A DNA stretch of 64,000 nucleotides from Sulfuricurvum sp. (GTDB lineage: Bacteria; Campylobacterota; Campylobacteria; Campylobacterales; Sulfurimonadaceae), in assembly GCF_028713855.1 (NCBI RefSeq), contig NZ_JAQTNN010000006.1, positions 1-64,000 on the forward strand, written 5' to 3'. This document shows, in pieces, positions 44,019-53,814 of this stretch. The position numbers and the translations under genes were made by a program. The notes beneath the pieces were generated by a model. The model worked only from the letters and a program-made list of their open reading frames with translations. It ran no database searches and had not been told where the DNA came from. Within the stretch, counting starts at the first letter, position 1, and each line of letters opens with the position of its first letter.

Positions 44019-44701
44019 GTTAAACGTCTCGCTTTCCACCGATCCATTGCATAAACGATTATGGAAATAATCAGCCACGCCATAATCATCGTAATGACTG
44101 TATGACTAAGAAAATGATCTCCGATCAGCATTTTATATGACCCCATACTCCAGCCGATTACCATGGCCGATGACATCGCCGCTACTTTTGCTCTGCGAGT
44201 ATGAAACAGATAAACGAGCGACATCAAAGCAAACCCGCCGCTGGCATGCCCTGCCGGCCAGCATTTTTGTTTCTCTTTTTGACAAAAAGCACTCGGGTAT
44301 TTTTCCCAGACACAGGTATGGGGGTAAGCTCCGTCAAATATCGCAAGATTTTTAGGGCAAGGTATATTGGTCACCGCTTTCAACGAACCAACAAGGAGAG
44401 GAACGGCTATCGAGGATAAAATAACAATGATTAATCCTCTTCTGTACGACTTCATCCATGAGCGATTCCATCCCACGATTAATCCGACTAACAATAAAAC
44501 GGCGACAATAATAAGCAAACGTTTGATACCGTCGTAAAAAATAAATTTGAGAACCGTGTTATTGGTATCAACAATCCATTGATGGCTCAGGGGATTATAA
44601 AAATGTTTTTGTACCCAGACATCGGTTCCGCTCAGACCAAAAAAGAGAATTGCTACGACCAATACAAGGGCGGTCACCCAAATATTTTTAGCGGCCGACA
44701 T
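44015..44701 (-). CDS. PAP2-family lipid phosphatase, LpxE-like
   Basis: 228 residues with about six membrane helices. PAP2 motifs: CWPAGHASGGFALMS (variant of PSGH) near residue 147 and GDHFLSHTVITMI near residue 190, holding the catalytic His residues. Next to eptA in the order seen in Helicobacter pylori (lpxE-eptA), so removal of the lipid A phosphate before phosphoethanolamine addition is likely. Overlaps eptA by 14 bases. Confidence 0.75.
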   Translation of the reverse strand: MSAAKNIWVTALVLVVAILFFGLSGTDVWVQKHFYNPLSHQWIVDTNNTVLKFIFYDGIKRLLIIVAVLLLVGLIVGWNRSWMKSYRRGLIIVILSSIAVPLLVGSLKAVTNIPCPKNLAIFDGAYPHTCVWEKYPSAFCQKEKQKCWPAGHASGGFALMSLVYLFHTRRAKVAAMSSAMVIGWSMGSYKMLIGDHFLSHTVITMIMAWLIISIIVYAMDRWKARRLT

Positions 44702-46289
44702 GCAGCAAATCGAGTTCAGGTTTGTAAATAGAAGTATTCACATCCGCAAAACCCAAGAGCGTATGAAACAATGAATCTTGACTCTGCGGTTCTTTAGCAG
44801 AGGCTGCTATTTTAATTTTGTCAACATTCAACTGTTTACCGAACCACATCACCGCAGGTACATGTTTTTGTGCTTCAGGCGCAATGCTGTAAGGGAACCC
44901 GTGAAGATAAAGGCCTTTCTCACCTAATGATTCGCCATGATCACTAAGATAAAACATTCCCGTTGCAAAACGCTCATCATTTCCTTTGAGCAATCCGATC
45001 ACTTTGGACAAAAATGTATCCGTATAAAGGATGGTATTGTCATAGGCATTGGTTATCTCATCTTTTGAGCATTGTTCAAGCTGATTAGTCTTACAGACAG
45101 GGGTATATTTCTCATACTCTTTAGGATAGCGTTTGTAATACGCCGGCCCATGGTTTCCCATCTGATGCAAGACGATAACGATATCCCCTTTCGGATGGGA
45201 GTCAATGTACTCTTGCAATCCGACCAACATCCCCTCGTCACGGCACTCTCCATCAGTGCAGATCGTATTTTTCTCAGACGTTTGATAGTCTTCAAACACC
45301 ACCCGTTTAGCAACCCCTTTGGAATCGGAGTTGTTTTCACGCCAAAGAATATTGACTCCGGCACGTTTGAGTACGTCCAAAACATTTTCAGTATGCAATG
45401 CCTGCTCTTTTTCATAATGTTCTCGCCCAAACGGAGAAAACATACACGGCACCGATACCGCTGTCTCTGTACCGCACGAGGTAAACTGCGTAAAGTTGAT
45501 AATATCCTCTTTCTTCAGCAACGGCGTCGTATCGCGCGAATACCCGTTAAGACCAAAATGATCCCATCGCACGGCTTCGCCGACAACAAGTATCATCAGT
45601 TTTCGAGGCTCTAATGAGGGGGCTATGCGGGCATCTTGGCCGATAGGAGCAATACCGGAATAAGGATGTGAAAATGTCTCGGCGGTATAATGGCCGATCG
45701 AATAGAGGTAATAAGCCGGATTAGCATAATAACGCAACGGTTTATGTTCACGGAAAAATGAGGTGTAATATTTGCTAAAGCTAAAAATCACCGCAACCGT
45801 AATGACAAGCGCAATCCCGATAACTTTTGCCTTATCCACAAGCGTTGTTTTGAATGTAACGGGGATAATTTTCAGTCGATAGACTGCCAGCGAAGGGATA
45901 ACTCCCAATACGACAAAATAGAGTACCTGTTTCAAACTCAATAAATCAGCCGATTCTTTGATATTAGTCTCTAAAAGATTTTGGATCATATGATTATCGA
46001 TAACAACATCATAAGCATCCATAAAATAGGCAACCAAAGAAGATACCAGCAAAATGGTGATCAGTACAGGTTTAAGGGTATACCGCCAACTGAGCAGAGT
46101 CAAAACAATTACCGTTGCACACAGAAGTACAATACCCAGTGACAAAACAAAAAGAAAATTTCCGCCTGTTAGCGGATAGACTTCAGCAACATGTTTAAAA
46201 AAAGCTCCATTAGCAAAAATAACAAATAATAATGCGACGGCGATCACTGCCGTTCGTGCTCTGATAGGCTTTGAAAAAGAAAATAACAC
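44688..46289 (-). CDS. eptA: Lipid A phosphoethanolamine transferase
   Basis: 533 residues from a GTG with CGGAG upstream. Five N-terminal membrane helices, then a periplasmic sulfatase-fold domain. Zinc and active-site parts: VVGEAVRWDHFGLNGY near 235, nucleophile Thr in GTETAVSVPCMFSP, SDHGESLGE and HGFPYSIAP. It transfers phosphoethanolamine from phosphatidylethanolamine to lipid A, lowering negative charge and raising resistance to cationic peptides. Confidence 0.92.
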   Translation of the reverse strand: MLFSFSKPIRARTAVIAVALLFVIFANGAFFKHVAEVYPLTGGNFLFVLSLGIVLLCATVIVLTLLSWRYTLKPVLITILLVSSLVAYFMDAYDVVIDNHMIQNLLETNIKESADLLSLKQVLYFVVLGVIPSLAVYRLKIIPVTFKTTLVDKAKVIGIALVITVAVIFSFSKYYTSFFREHKPLRYYANPAYYLYSIGHYTAETFSHPYSGIAPIGQDARIAPSLEPRKLMILVVGEAVRWDHFGLNGYSRDTTPLLKKEDIINFTQFTSCGTETAVSVPCMFSPFGREHYEKEQALHTENVLDVLKRAGVNILWRENNSDSKGVAKRVVFEDYQTSEKNTICTDGECRDEGMLVGLQEYIDSHPKGDIVIVLHQMGNHGPAYYKRYPKEYEKYTPVCKTNQLEQCSKDEITNAYDNTILYTDTFLSKVIGLLKGNDERFATGMFYLSDHGESLGEKGLYLHGFPYSIAPEAQKHVPAVMWFGKQLNVDKIKIAASAKEPQSQDSLFHTLLGFADVNTSIYKPELDLLHVGR

Positions 46290-46316
46290 CGAAACTCCGC
46301 TTGAATAAAATACGGT

Positions 46317-46322
46317 ATTATA
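46317..46322 (-). promoter_or_regulatory. -10 box of the eptA operon
   Basis: GACTATAATACCG on the minus strand, 28 bases before the eptA start. Confidence 0.55.
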
Positions 46323-46389
46323 GTCATTAAATACTAATAGGATTGCAATTGATAGTTATAGTGAGGGATGAAAAAGAAATTTAAAGAGG

Positions 46390-46420
46390 AAAAAGAAAAT
46401 TCTCCCCGAAAGAGGAGAAA
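46390..46420 (-). terminator. Terminator of rplM-rpsI
   Basis: Minus strand: TTCTCCTC, loop TTTC, GGGGAGAA, then TTTTCTTTTTCC. An 8-bp stem (two G.T pairs) with a T-run, 7 bases after the rpsI stop. Confidence 0.8.
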
Positions 46421-46426
46421 CAACGA

Positions 46427-46816
46427 TTAACGTTTTGAGAATTGAGGAGAACGACGTGCTTTACGTTTACCCGGTTTTTTACGCTCAACGATACGAGCAT
46501 CACGAGTAAGCATTCCGTACGGTTTCAATACAGCACGGAAAGCCGGATCAAACGTACAAAGAGCACGTGAGATACCGTGGCGAAGTGCATCAGATTGTCC
46601 TGAGAAACCACCGCCTGTAGTAGATGCAGTGATATCAACCGATGTATCTTGTTTAGTCAACGAAAGCGGTTGAGTAACACGCAATTTCTTTGCTTCAAGA
46701 CCACCGAGCCATGCATCGAGTGAAAGACCGTTTACAGTGATTTTACCTGTACCCGGAGCAAGCCATACTTTAGCGATCGAAGATTTTCTTCTGCCGGTTG
46801 CATACGTTTTTGCCAT
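46427..46816 (-). CDS. rpsI: 30S ribosomal protein uS9
   Basis: 129 residues, [15 protein letters not shown] start and SPQFSKR end whose terminal Arg contacts P-site tRNA. 9 bases after rplM, the usual pairing. Confidence 0.97.
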   Translation of the reverse strand: MAKTYATGRRKSSIAKVWLAPGTGKITVNGLSLDAWLGGLEAKKLRVTQPLSLTKQDTSVDITASTTGGGFSGQSDALRHGISRALCTFDPAFRAVLKPYGMLTRDARIVERKKPGKRKARRSPQFSKR

Positions 46817-46825
46817 GGTTTATCC

Positions 46826-47248
46826 TTACTTAGCGATCTGTGCAGAGTGAGGGTGTTCAGCACCTGCATAGATTTTTAGTTTTTTCAACATCGCACGACC
46901 TAATTTTGTTTTAGGAAGCATACCGCGAGCTGCGAGTTTAAAGAGTTTTTCTGGATTAGTAGCCAAAAGCTCTGTCATTTTTACACTTTTAACGCTACCG
47001 AAGTAACCGCTGTGAGTGTGGTATTCTTTTGTTGCCAATTTTCCGCCACCGTTAATTACGATTTTAGATGCATTGATAATGATAACAAAGTCACCACAGT
47101 CAATATTTGGGGTAAAATAAGGTTTGTCTTTTCCGCGAAGGCGAGCTGCTACATCCGTCATCAAACGACCGAATGTTTTCCCTTCTGCATCGATCAAAAC
47201 CCATTTACGGTCGATTTGCTCAGGTGAAGCAATTTTAGTAAATTTCAT
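46826..47248 (-). CDS. rplM: 50S ribosomal protein uL13
   Basis: 140 residues. [26 protein letters not shown] and [20 protein letters not shown] are typical. AAAGGAGA precedes the ATG. Opens the rplM-rpsI operon behind a -10 box at 47288-47293. Confidence 0.97.
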   Translation of the reverse strand: MKFTKIASPEQIDRKWVLIDAEGKTFGRLMTDVAARLRGKDKPYFTPNIDCGDFVIIINASKIVINGGGKLATKEYHTHSGYFGSVKSVKMTELLATNPEKLFKLAARGMLPKTKLGRAMLKKLKIYAGAEHPHSAQIAK

Positions 47249-47287
47249 CTTGAGTCTCCTTTTAAAGTCTCTATAAATAGTGGCGAA

Positions 47288-47293
47288 ATTGTA
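47288..47293 (-). promoter_or_regulatory. -10 box of rplM-rpsI
   Basis: AAGGGTACAATTTCG on the minus strand, TACAAT 40 bases before the rplM ATG, in the 81-base gap after addA. Confidence 0.5.
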
Positions 47294-47329
47294 CCCTTTT
47301 AAACTTATAGTCTGCTGAAATTAAGTTTT

Positions 47330-50032
47330 TTATAAGCACTTTACCCATTCGACTCTATCTTCCAACAAATAACACAAATACCCCTCTGTTTCCTCACCGG
47401 TAGATGAATGGATCGCCTCGCAATAGCGATTGACCTGTTCTCGATGTTTTTGTTCTTCTTCGCGACCGCTTTTGTAATCGATAATGACCCATCCCTTTTC
47501 ACGTTGTATCAACAAATCAATCACCCCAAGATTTCCTTTGTGGCGTATCATCTGTTCTTTACGCCATATCCCTTGCACAAGGGCTTGGAAGGTCTCATCA
47601 TGAATCAAAAACTCTGCTCTTTTTGCAATCTCTTCCATTGCTCCTGAATACAACACAGCTCCGTAGCGATTGCGGGTTGATTCCAAAGCCATAGGCAGTG
47701 ATACCGATGTAAAATCTCCCATCATCTCTAGCGTGTAATGAAGGGCTATACCAAATTGAACCGCCGCATAATCATGTGTTGCTTCTTTGTGAGATCGGAG
47801 CGTCTCTTCCTGCGCACCGAATTGTAGTGCTTTAAAATTCAATCTTTTTAAAGGAAGGGCAAGCTCTGTTTTTTGTCTTTTGATTGTTAATATTCCGCGT
47901 TCTGAGGCAGTAAGTTCCAAGGGATCAAACCATGAGTTTTTCATTTTTGCAATTACCATCAGCGATTCAACCGCTCTGGTGAGGGCAACATAGAGAGCAT
48001 TAAGCTGATCTTCATCGGAAGCTCTCTTTTCCGCTTCCAGCGCTTTGGCATAGGCCGGATCGAGGGCTTCGCGCCCTTTGATCCGATAGTGCATCCCCTG
48101 TAACTGTGCCCCTTCATAGTCATAAACAATTGCATCATTATGACTTCTGGCGATTCCAAGTCTGTCACAGACTATGACATGTTCGAACTCCAGTCCTTTG
48201 GATTTATGAACCGTCATAATCCGAATCCCTTTGAGATCACTTTGGGGCGAGGTGCTCTCTAGTCGGTCAATCTCAAATACCACCTCTTCAATATCGCGGT
48301 AACCGCGAAGTGCTTCGATAAACATCAAGGCACTTTTATCGGCAATCCTAAATCTCGTGATAAATGCAATCACCGCTGTAGAGACTTCATCAACACCGGC
48401 TTGTTCAATCATCTCACTCTGGATACCAAGTAGTGCAGCACAGTTAGAGCGGTAAATCCCTTCCCCGAAATAGCAATAGCGCAGATATTCGATGATAGCA
48501 CGAACACTCCGTTGTGCGATAAGACGGGCGGTTGTCTCGGTCACCACGTCATATCCGCGCTCACTCAACACTTCCTCTACCGCACTTCCATCTTTGTTGG
48601 TAGCAGTCAAAATAGCAATCTCTTCCGGTACAACCCCTTTACCGATCAGTACTGCAACCCGCTCACATAATGTTTCGAGTAGATCGTCACTGTTTAGAAC
48701 CTCAACATATCCCCCCGCCGAGCTTTGCGGACTCTGTTGCGGAATATACCCTTTAATCTTCCCCTCGAAAGAACGATTAACGAAATCGACGATCTCGCTT
48801 CGGGAACGGTAGTTCACTTTTAGCGGTTCTAAGCGTACATCAAACAACTCTGCCACTTGGTGAAAAAGGGCGCTCACGCCTCCGCGAAAACGGTAGATTG
48901 ACTGTTTTACATCCCCAACAAAAAAGAAGCTTCCCCCCTCGTTCACCCCAACACCTGATCGGATCTCTTCGATCAGTGGTCGAAGAATATCAAACTGGAT
49001 CACACTGGTATCTTGAAACTCATCCAGGAGGAGATGTTTGAGACGAGAATCGAGCCTGAAGTAGAGAAATTCACTCTCTAATTTCTCACGTAGCAGCGTA
49101 TGGACATTAAGAGTGATATCATCGAAACTTAGTTCATTACTCTGTACCGCCATTGATTGACGGCTTTTGATGTAAAGCTTTAATATGGCAAATAACTCTT
49201 TAAAATAGAGTACTTCGCGACGGCGCATCTGGGAAGCCACTGCACTTTGAATTTCATGAAGCAATTCATCCATTCGAGGCTCATAGATTTTTTTAAAATC
49301 CCAATACTCCATGCTTGGCTTGAGGAGCCATGTTTTCCCCAGAAGTTCCTCGTAGCTCTCAAACTGCATCGTTTTTCGGGCACGATCACTGAGCGGTTTA
49401 GAGAGAGCGAGAGTTGAAAGCTCCCCGGCAAGAGACATTGCCAGTCCTATCGTCTCTTCGGGTGCATTGATCCCCTCATAGCTTTGCATATCCAGCTCTT
49501 TGTATTTGGAATAAAGGGCGCTAAGGAGTCCAAACAAATCGCTAAGCCGCTTATCGCTCAAAAGAGAAAGATGCACCAGTGCTTCTGAAGCACGGGACAC
49601 TTCCACTTCATTCAAAAACCGTTCTAAAAGTGCACTCTCATGATGGTTTTGAATCGTTTTAAAGGTCGGCATTATCCCCGCATTGAGGGCAAATTTACGT
49701 AAAATCCGCCCGAAAAATTTATCAAGAGTGGAGATTTGAATATCAGAACGGAGAAAGCGTGATAGTACCTTGGGACGCTCCTCTAAAATAGTGGCTTCAT
49801 CGATCCCGCTGAGCCGTGCGATTTGAGGCAGTTCGCTCCGCGTAGGAAGTTCTTCGAGAGTGAGGATAATCCGCTCCAGCATCTCATTCGCCGCTTTATT
49901 GGTAAACGTTAACGCAACAATCGAAGAGGCACTCTCCCCCATAAATAAAAGACTCAAATATCGGACGACGAGGTTAAAGGTTTTGCCGCTCCCCGCACTC
50001 GCTTCATAGGCTAAAAACGGTTCAAATTCCAC
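47330..50032 (-). CDS. addA: AddA-like helicase-nuclease
   Basis: 900 residues. Helicase motif I ASAGSGKTFNLV near residue 11, motif II LLLDEFQDTS near 345, KQSIYRFRGG, VHKSKGLEFEHVIV. C-terminal RecB-type nuclease domain with VIDLLIQREKGWVIIDYKSG near residue 862. With AddB it processes double-strand ends for RecA loading. Overlaps addB by 11 bases. Short for AddA (about 1,200) but normal for this phylum. Confidence 0.9.
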   Translation of the reverse strand: MEFEPFLAYEASAGSGKTFNLVVRYLSLLFMGESASSIVALTFTNKAANEMLERIILTLEELPTRSELPQIARLSGIDEATILEERPKVLSRFLRSDIQISTLDKFFGRILRKFALNAGIMPTFKTIQNHHESALLERFLNEVEVSRASEALVHLSLLSDKRLSDLFGLLSALYSKYKELDMQSYEGINAPEETIGLAMSLAGELSTLALSKPLSDRARKTMQFESYEELLGKTWLLKPSMEYWDFKKIYEPRMDELLHEIQSAVASQMRRREVLYFKELFAILKLYIKSRQSMAVQSNELSFDDITLNVHTLLREKLESEFLYFRLDSRLKHLLLDEFQDTSVIQFDILRPLIEEIRSGVGVNEGGSFFFVGDVKQSIYRFRGGVSALFHQVAELFDVRLEPLKVNYRSRSEIVDFVNRSFEGKIKGYIPQQSPQSSAGGYVEVLNSDDLLETLCERVAVLIGKGVVPEEIAILTATNKDGSAVEEVLSERGYDVVTETTARLIAQRSVRAIIEYLRYCYFGEGIYRSNCAALLGIQSEMIEQAGVDEVSTAVIAFITRFRIADKSALMFIEALRGYRDIEEVVFEIDRLESTSPQSDLKGIRIMTVHKSKGLEFEHVIVCDRLGIARSHNDAIVYDYEGAQLQGMHYRIKGREALDPAYAKALEAEKRASDEDQLNALYVALTRAVESLMVIAKMKNSWFDPLELTASERGILTIKRQKTELALPLKRLNFKALQFGAQEETLRSHKEATHDYAAVQFGIALHYTLEMMGDFTSVSLPMALESTRNRYGAVLYSGAMEEIAKRAEFLIHDETFQALVQGIWRKEQMIRHKGNLGVIDLLIQREKGWVIIDYKSGREEEQKHREQVNRYCEAIHSSTGEETEGYLCYLLEDRVEWVKCL

Positions 50033-52364
50033 GCATCACCTCCCGATGACAGAGGTAGGTATAGGGACAGTTACGGCATCGGGCCATATCATCACACATC
50101 TCCCAGTTCCAGATTTTTTGCGAAGCCATAGTTGCCAAAATCTCTCGCAGTTTGGCGATTTTTGCCTCCAAAAACTGCTCAAACTTGAGTTCCCCTTTCC
50201 CCAAATCATAATAACCGCATCGTGCCACTTTCCCCAGCTCCCCTGCGAGAAGAGCATAAACACTCAGCTGATAATCAACATCGCTCTCTTTAGGCTCTTT
50301 ATCGGTATCGGGATATTTGCCGCTTTTGTAGTCGATTACTTCAAGAAAACCGCCATTTTCATCGATCCGGTCAATCCGGCCATTTAGTTTTATCCCCTCT
50401 ACTTCGACGCTCACCTCTTTTTCGGTGTAGAGAACCTTTGAGCCTAAAGCGAATCGTGATGCTTCACAAGTATAAAATGGATCTAACTTATCGATCCATA
50501 GCCGTTTCATATACCGTTCCAGCGAATCATTCGATTTTTCTTCTTCCCATAAGGTGCAAAGAGTTTCTTTGATCTGTGTTGCAGATGAATATCGCTCTTG
50601 TAGTTTATACACCTTCTCCAATGCACTGTGGAGCTCATTACCGATGTCTCTCTCCTGAGACAGATCACGAGGCAGTTCATGATCACGTATACGTTCTAAA
50701 TAGCGATAATAAAAGGCTCTTTTGCAGCTCAAAAAAGTTTTAATCCCGCTCGCTGAGAGCGGCTGAGCCGTAAAATCGTATTCACTCTCATACGTTTGAA
50801 CCTGCCGTTCGTTAAAACTAGGTAGAGGAAACAAAATCTCTTCATAGCGGTATGCGGCCGGTATACTCTTAATTCCTAGCTGCAGTAAAAACCGTGACGG
50901 TACCGACTCGGCATTTTGGACGCACCCGATAGCCACCTTTTTGGCTCGATTAAAAAGCATTGAGTAATAGTGCTTCTGGAGCGATTCACGATCATGTGCA
51001 CTAGGCAATCCCGCATATTCGCGTGTTTTAGTATTTAGAAAAAGGTCTTTTTCGCTCTTATGCGGGACATATCCTTCATTAAAATCAATAATCACAACAC
51101 CATCAAATGCTACCCCCCGTGTTTCTAGCAATCCCATAACAGTGATCTTGCCTCCTCGTGTATCATCAATACTTTGCTGGCGTAAACGGTTCATAAAAAT
51201 TCGAAATACCGCTCGAAAATCCATCTGTTCCAACGCATGTGACAGATGACTAAATCGATGCAATTCATCGCGTATCATTTCAATCGACGTTTCATCCGCA
51301 TCTTCCATTAATGCAATCAATTCTTCTAGTTGTGAAAACTGAAATTTTTGAGGATAACGGGATTTAAACCAGTCAATTGTGGAAGCTTTGACGTTTCGGA
51401 TACGTTCACGGTTGAGAACACTCGCTTCATCTAAAAAGAGAGTAATACTCTCTAACTCCCGGTAGAGTACGCTATTGCTAAAAGACGTCCCCATCGCAAA
51501 GTTGAAATTTCCCTCAGTATCGAATTCTTTGAGCATCAATGCCGCATCTTCATCAGGTAGGACTACCGCAATTCTCTCCGGTGCTATCCCCTCTTCCACG
51601 AACGCTTCGACTGAAGCTTTGATAAATCCGATTTGGGAGAGACGGGTATGAAACACTTCACACGTTACCAAGCGGTTAATTCGAAGTGGCATATCAGCAA
51701 TGATTCGTATATCACGCAGCGATAATCGATACGCATTCCCCTCACTCAGCTCAAAACCAATCTCTTCTAAGCGTGCCGTCATTTTACGGTTGTATACCGT
51801 CGTATTGTAGTGCAAAATAACCTCTAAGTGCTTTGCACACTCCCTAAGAAGTGCAATCTCATAACGGCTCAAATACCCCTCTACAATAATTGTTATCGTT
51901 TCATAGTTTCGCAAAAAATCGTGCTGGATAGTTGTATGTTCAGAGTTGAATATCCTATCCGACCACCCCTTGCTGACACATATCTCTCCATAGCGCTCAC
52001 GAAGTCGCATAAGGATCGCTATATGCTCCTCATACTCGCCGTAGACATCAACTGCTTGGAGGGTTGCGATGGGTACTTGTTCAGAAGAAAGCTCTTCAAA
52101 AAAACGGAATAGATACTCTGAATTTTGGATGAAACTGAAAAAGTTTCGCTCGATGTTGAGTGCGGCAAACCCCGAAAAATCAGACGCCTCGTGCATTGCC
52201 AAAAGACGTAAATCCTCATCAGGAACGATTTTTCCTATGGCTACGTACGCACGTGATAGAAACTCACCCATTGTTATCATATGAGGAAGAAAGCTCTCTA
52301 TCGATTCTGCCACAGTTTCACGAATACAACGAGAAGTTGGATAAACAATACACTCTTTATTCAT
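50022..52364 (-). CDS. addB: AddB-like nuclease subunit with Fe-S cysteines
   Basis: 780 residues. No ATP-binding motif at the N-terminus, as in inactive-helicase AddB. C-terminal PD-(D/E)XK nuclease: NGRIDRIDENGGFLEVIDYKSGK near residue 665. Cysteines FLSCKRAFYYRY near 570 and CRNCPYTYLC close to the C-terminus form the 4Fe-4S pin typical of AddB and Cas4. Together with AddA it makes a two-nuclease recombination enzyme. Confidence 0.88.
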   Translation of the reverse strand: MNKECIVYPTSRCIRETVAESIESFLPHMITMGEFLSRAYVAIGKIVPDEDLRLLAMHEASDFSGFAALNIERNFFSFIQNSEYLFRFFEELSSEQVPIATLQAVDVYGEYEEHIAILMRLRERYGEICVSKGWSDRIFNSEHTTIQHDFLRNYETITIIVEGYLSRYEIALLRECAKHLEVILHYNTTVYNRKMTARLEEIGFELSEGNAYRLSLRDIRIIADMPLRINRLVTCEVFHTRLSQIGFIKASVEAFVEEGIAPERIAVVLPDEDAALMLKEFDTEGNFNFAMGTSFSNSVLYRELESITLFLDEASVLNRERIRNVKASTIDWFKSRYPQKFQFSQLEELIALMEDADETSIEMIRDELHRFSHLSHALEQMDFRAVFRIFMNRLRQQSIDDTRGGKITVMGLLETRGVAFDGVVIIDFNEGYVPHKSEKDLFLNTKTREYAGLPSAHDRESLQKHYYSMLFNRAKKVAIGCVQNAESVPSRFLLQLGIKSIPAAYRYEEILFPLPSFNERQVQTYESEYDFTAQPLSASGIKTFLSCKRAFYYRYLERIRDHELPRDLSQERDIGNELHSALEKVYKLQERYSSATQIKETLCTLWEEEKSNDSLERYMKRLWIDKLDPFYTCEASRFALGSKVLYTEKEVSVEVEGIKLNGRIDRIDENGGFLEVIDYKSGKYPDTDKEPKESDVDYQLSVYALLAGELGKVARCGYYDLGKGELKFEQFLEAKIAKLREILATMASQKIWNWEMCDDMARCRNCPYTYLCHREVMRGI

Positions 52365-52450
52365 CCAGCATTCCTATTGTTTTTTTAATCGTAACAGATT
52401 GTGTCTTGAATCTAAAAATATATGTCATTATGGAGGATATTGTAGTCAAT

Positions 52451-52466
52451 TTCCCCTAAAGGGGAA
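52451..52466 (-). terminator. Hairpin after the cco operon
   Basis: TTCCCC, loop TTTA, GGGGAA, a perfect 6-bp stem 27 bases after the FixH stop, in the 128-base space before addB. The T-run after it is poor. Confidence 0.45.
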
Positions 52467-52492
52467 GAAGTTAATTCGGGAAAAAAAGAAAA

Positions 52493-52999
52493 TTAAAATT
52501 CGAGGGTATCCGGATTACGAGTATCGGCTTTGAGGTTGAAGAAGCGTTTGTCACTACCAACAGTGACTTTTGTCAGAATATCCCAACGCCCTACTTTTGG
52601 AAGATCTACCGGATTAAAGGTGTACTTCCCCTCACTTATAGACGGGTTAGTGAGATTAACATCAAATTTATTGAGATCAGGACGAGTAAGAACTGCTTCA
52701 ATTTTTGCATTATTGACCGCATTACCCGATTTATCGGTTATCTTATATTCAATAACCGTCCCTTTCTCCAAAATCTGCGGAGTCAAGAATACAATTGAGT
52801 ATTTTTTATCAAATGCGATTTTAGCTTCAATAATATCATTCACGCCATGATCATAATCATGATAACTAAGCATTTCATAATTTGACATCTCGACCGGATG
52901 GCTGGAAGCAATTTTAATAGTAACCACTGACATTCCAATTACGCCTGCAATCGACAATGCAATAATAATAGGCCATTTTGTACCGGGATTTTTAAACAT
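52493..52999 (-). CDS. fixH: FixH-family cbb3 oxidase assembly protein
   Basis: 168 residues from ATG 52999 with AAAGGTGA upstream; a longer reading is spurious. N-terminal membrane helix (WPIIIALSIAGVIGMSVV) then a periplasmic beta domain with NPSISEGKYTFNPVDLPKVGRWDI, the FixH pattern. FixH helps deliver copper or assemble CcoNOQP. Last gene of the cco operon. Confidence 0.8.
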   Translation of the reverse strand: MFKNPGTKWPIIIALSIAGVIGMSVVTIKIASSHPVEMSNYEMLSYHDYDHGVNDIIEAKIAFDKKYSIVFLTPQILEKGTVIEYKITDKSGNAVNNAKIEAVLTRPDLNKFDVNLTNPSISEGKYTFNPVDLPKVGRWDILTKVTVGSDKRFFNLKADTRNPDTLEF

Positions 53000-53693
53000 T
53001 ATCACCTTTCTTGCGACGAAAAAAACGTCCATATACATATCGTGAAAGACCGTATAGAATGATACCGTAAAAAACAATCCGTAAAATATCGATAAAGTTT
53101 TTACTTCCGTTTCCGGCAGATGAGCTTAATGTTACCCCCTGCGCTGCCGCAATCTGATCCGCAGTATCACTATACCCGTTATACATTGCAACCGAATATT
53201 TTTGTACTGTTTCACCACCTTTGGTTTTTTCGGCCAAAATAGGCAAAATTGTCCCGCCACGGTTAACAATAAGCTCTTTGGCTTCATCATAACTGCGTGC
53301 AAACATGATTGCACTCACCACCGAACCGATAAAAGTTGCATTGGGACTGAGAATTTGTGCTTTGTTAAAATGTTCGTATAAAGAGACGGGACGAGCTAAA
53401 ATATCAACCTGCTGTTTCAGCTCTATAAATGTCATAATAACGGCTGGTTCTCCAACCTCAGAGACTAATTGCTTCTCAAAATCAGCAATGCTTTGATTCT
53501 CTTCAACGTCCCGCGCCATAACCAAATAGAGTGAAACACCCGTTTTAGCTTTTAGCTCAGTGCCGATCGCATTGATTTGTTCCGCAAATTTAGGATTATT
53601 GACAACATCGTCTTTATATAAATATTCCGCATTCAGTGAGAAAGAAAAAAGGGTTAAGAAGGTGAGGGCCGCCAGCCCTCGCGAGAGTAACAA
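52992..53693 (-). CDS. TPM-domain-like exported protein of the cco cluster
   Basis: 233 residues. Signal peptide MLLSRGLAALTFLTLFSFSLNA, then VVNNPKFAEQINAIGTELKAKTGVSLYLVMARDV, which has the shape of the TPM (TLP18.3/Psb32/MOLO-1) fold. A C-terminal membrane helix (IDILRIVFYGIILYGLSRYVY) and a basic tail follow. Conserved position inside cbb3 operons of this group suggests an assembly or repair role; that is inference. Confidence 0.6.
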   Translation of the reverse strand: MLLSRGLAALTFLTLFSFSLNAEYLYKDDVVNNPKFAEQINAIGTELKAKTGVSLYLVMARDVEENQSIADFEKQLVSEVGEPAVIMTFIELKQQVDILARPVSLYEHFNKAQILSPNATFIGSVVSAIMFARSYDEAKELIVNRGGTILPILAEKTKGGETVQKYSVAMYNGYSDTADQIAAAQGVTLSSSAGNGSKNFIDILRIVFYGIILYGLSRYVYGRFFRRKKGDNV

Positions 53694-53702
53694 ACGCTAC
53701 CC

Positions 53703-53804
53703 TTACCCGATGAAAAGATGGTTAGGTGTAACAACTGCCCACAATGTGACAGCTGCTGAAATCACCAACGCAATAGTGATGAGTTTATCCATGATACTTG
53801 CCAT
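53703..53804 (-). CDS. 33-residue membrane peptide in the cco operon
   Basis: Read directly from the bases: MASIMDKLITIALVISAAVT then LWAVVTPNHLFIG and stop. It has an ideal AAGGAG ribosome site 6 bases before the ATG and one transmembrane helix. It fits tightly between DUF4006 and the TPM-like gene (10 bases on each side). Probably a small oxidase-associated subunit or assembly factor. Confidence 0.75.
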   Translation of the reverse strand: MASIMDKLITIALVISAAVTLWAVVTPNHLFIG

Positions 53805-53814
53805 ACTAAACTCC

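Noticed and set aside
45072-45614. 180-codon open frame on the plus strand inside eptA
   Set aside because: Antisense to the conserved sulfatase domain of EptA; low-complexity translation and no start signals.
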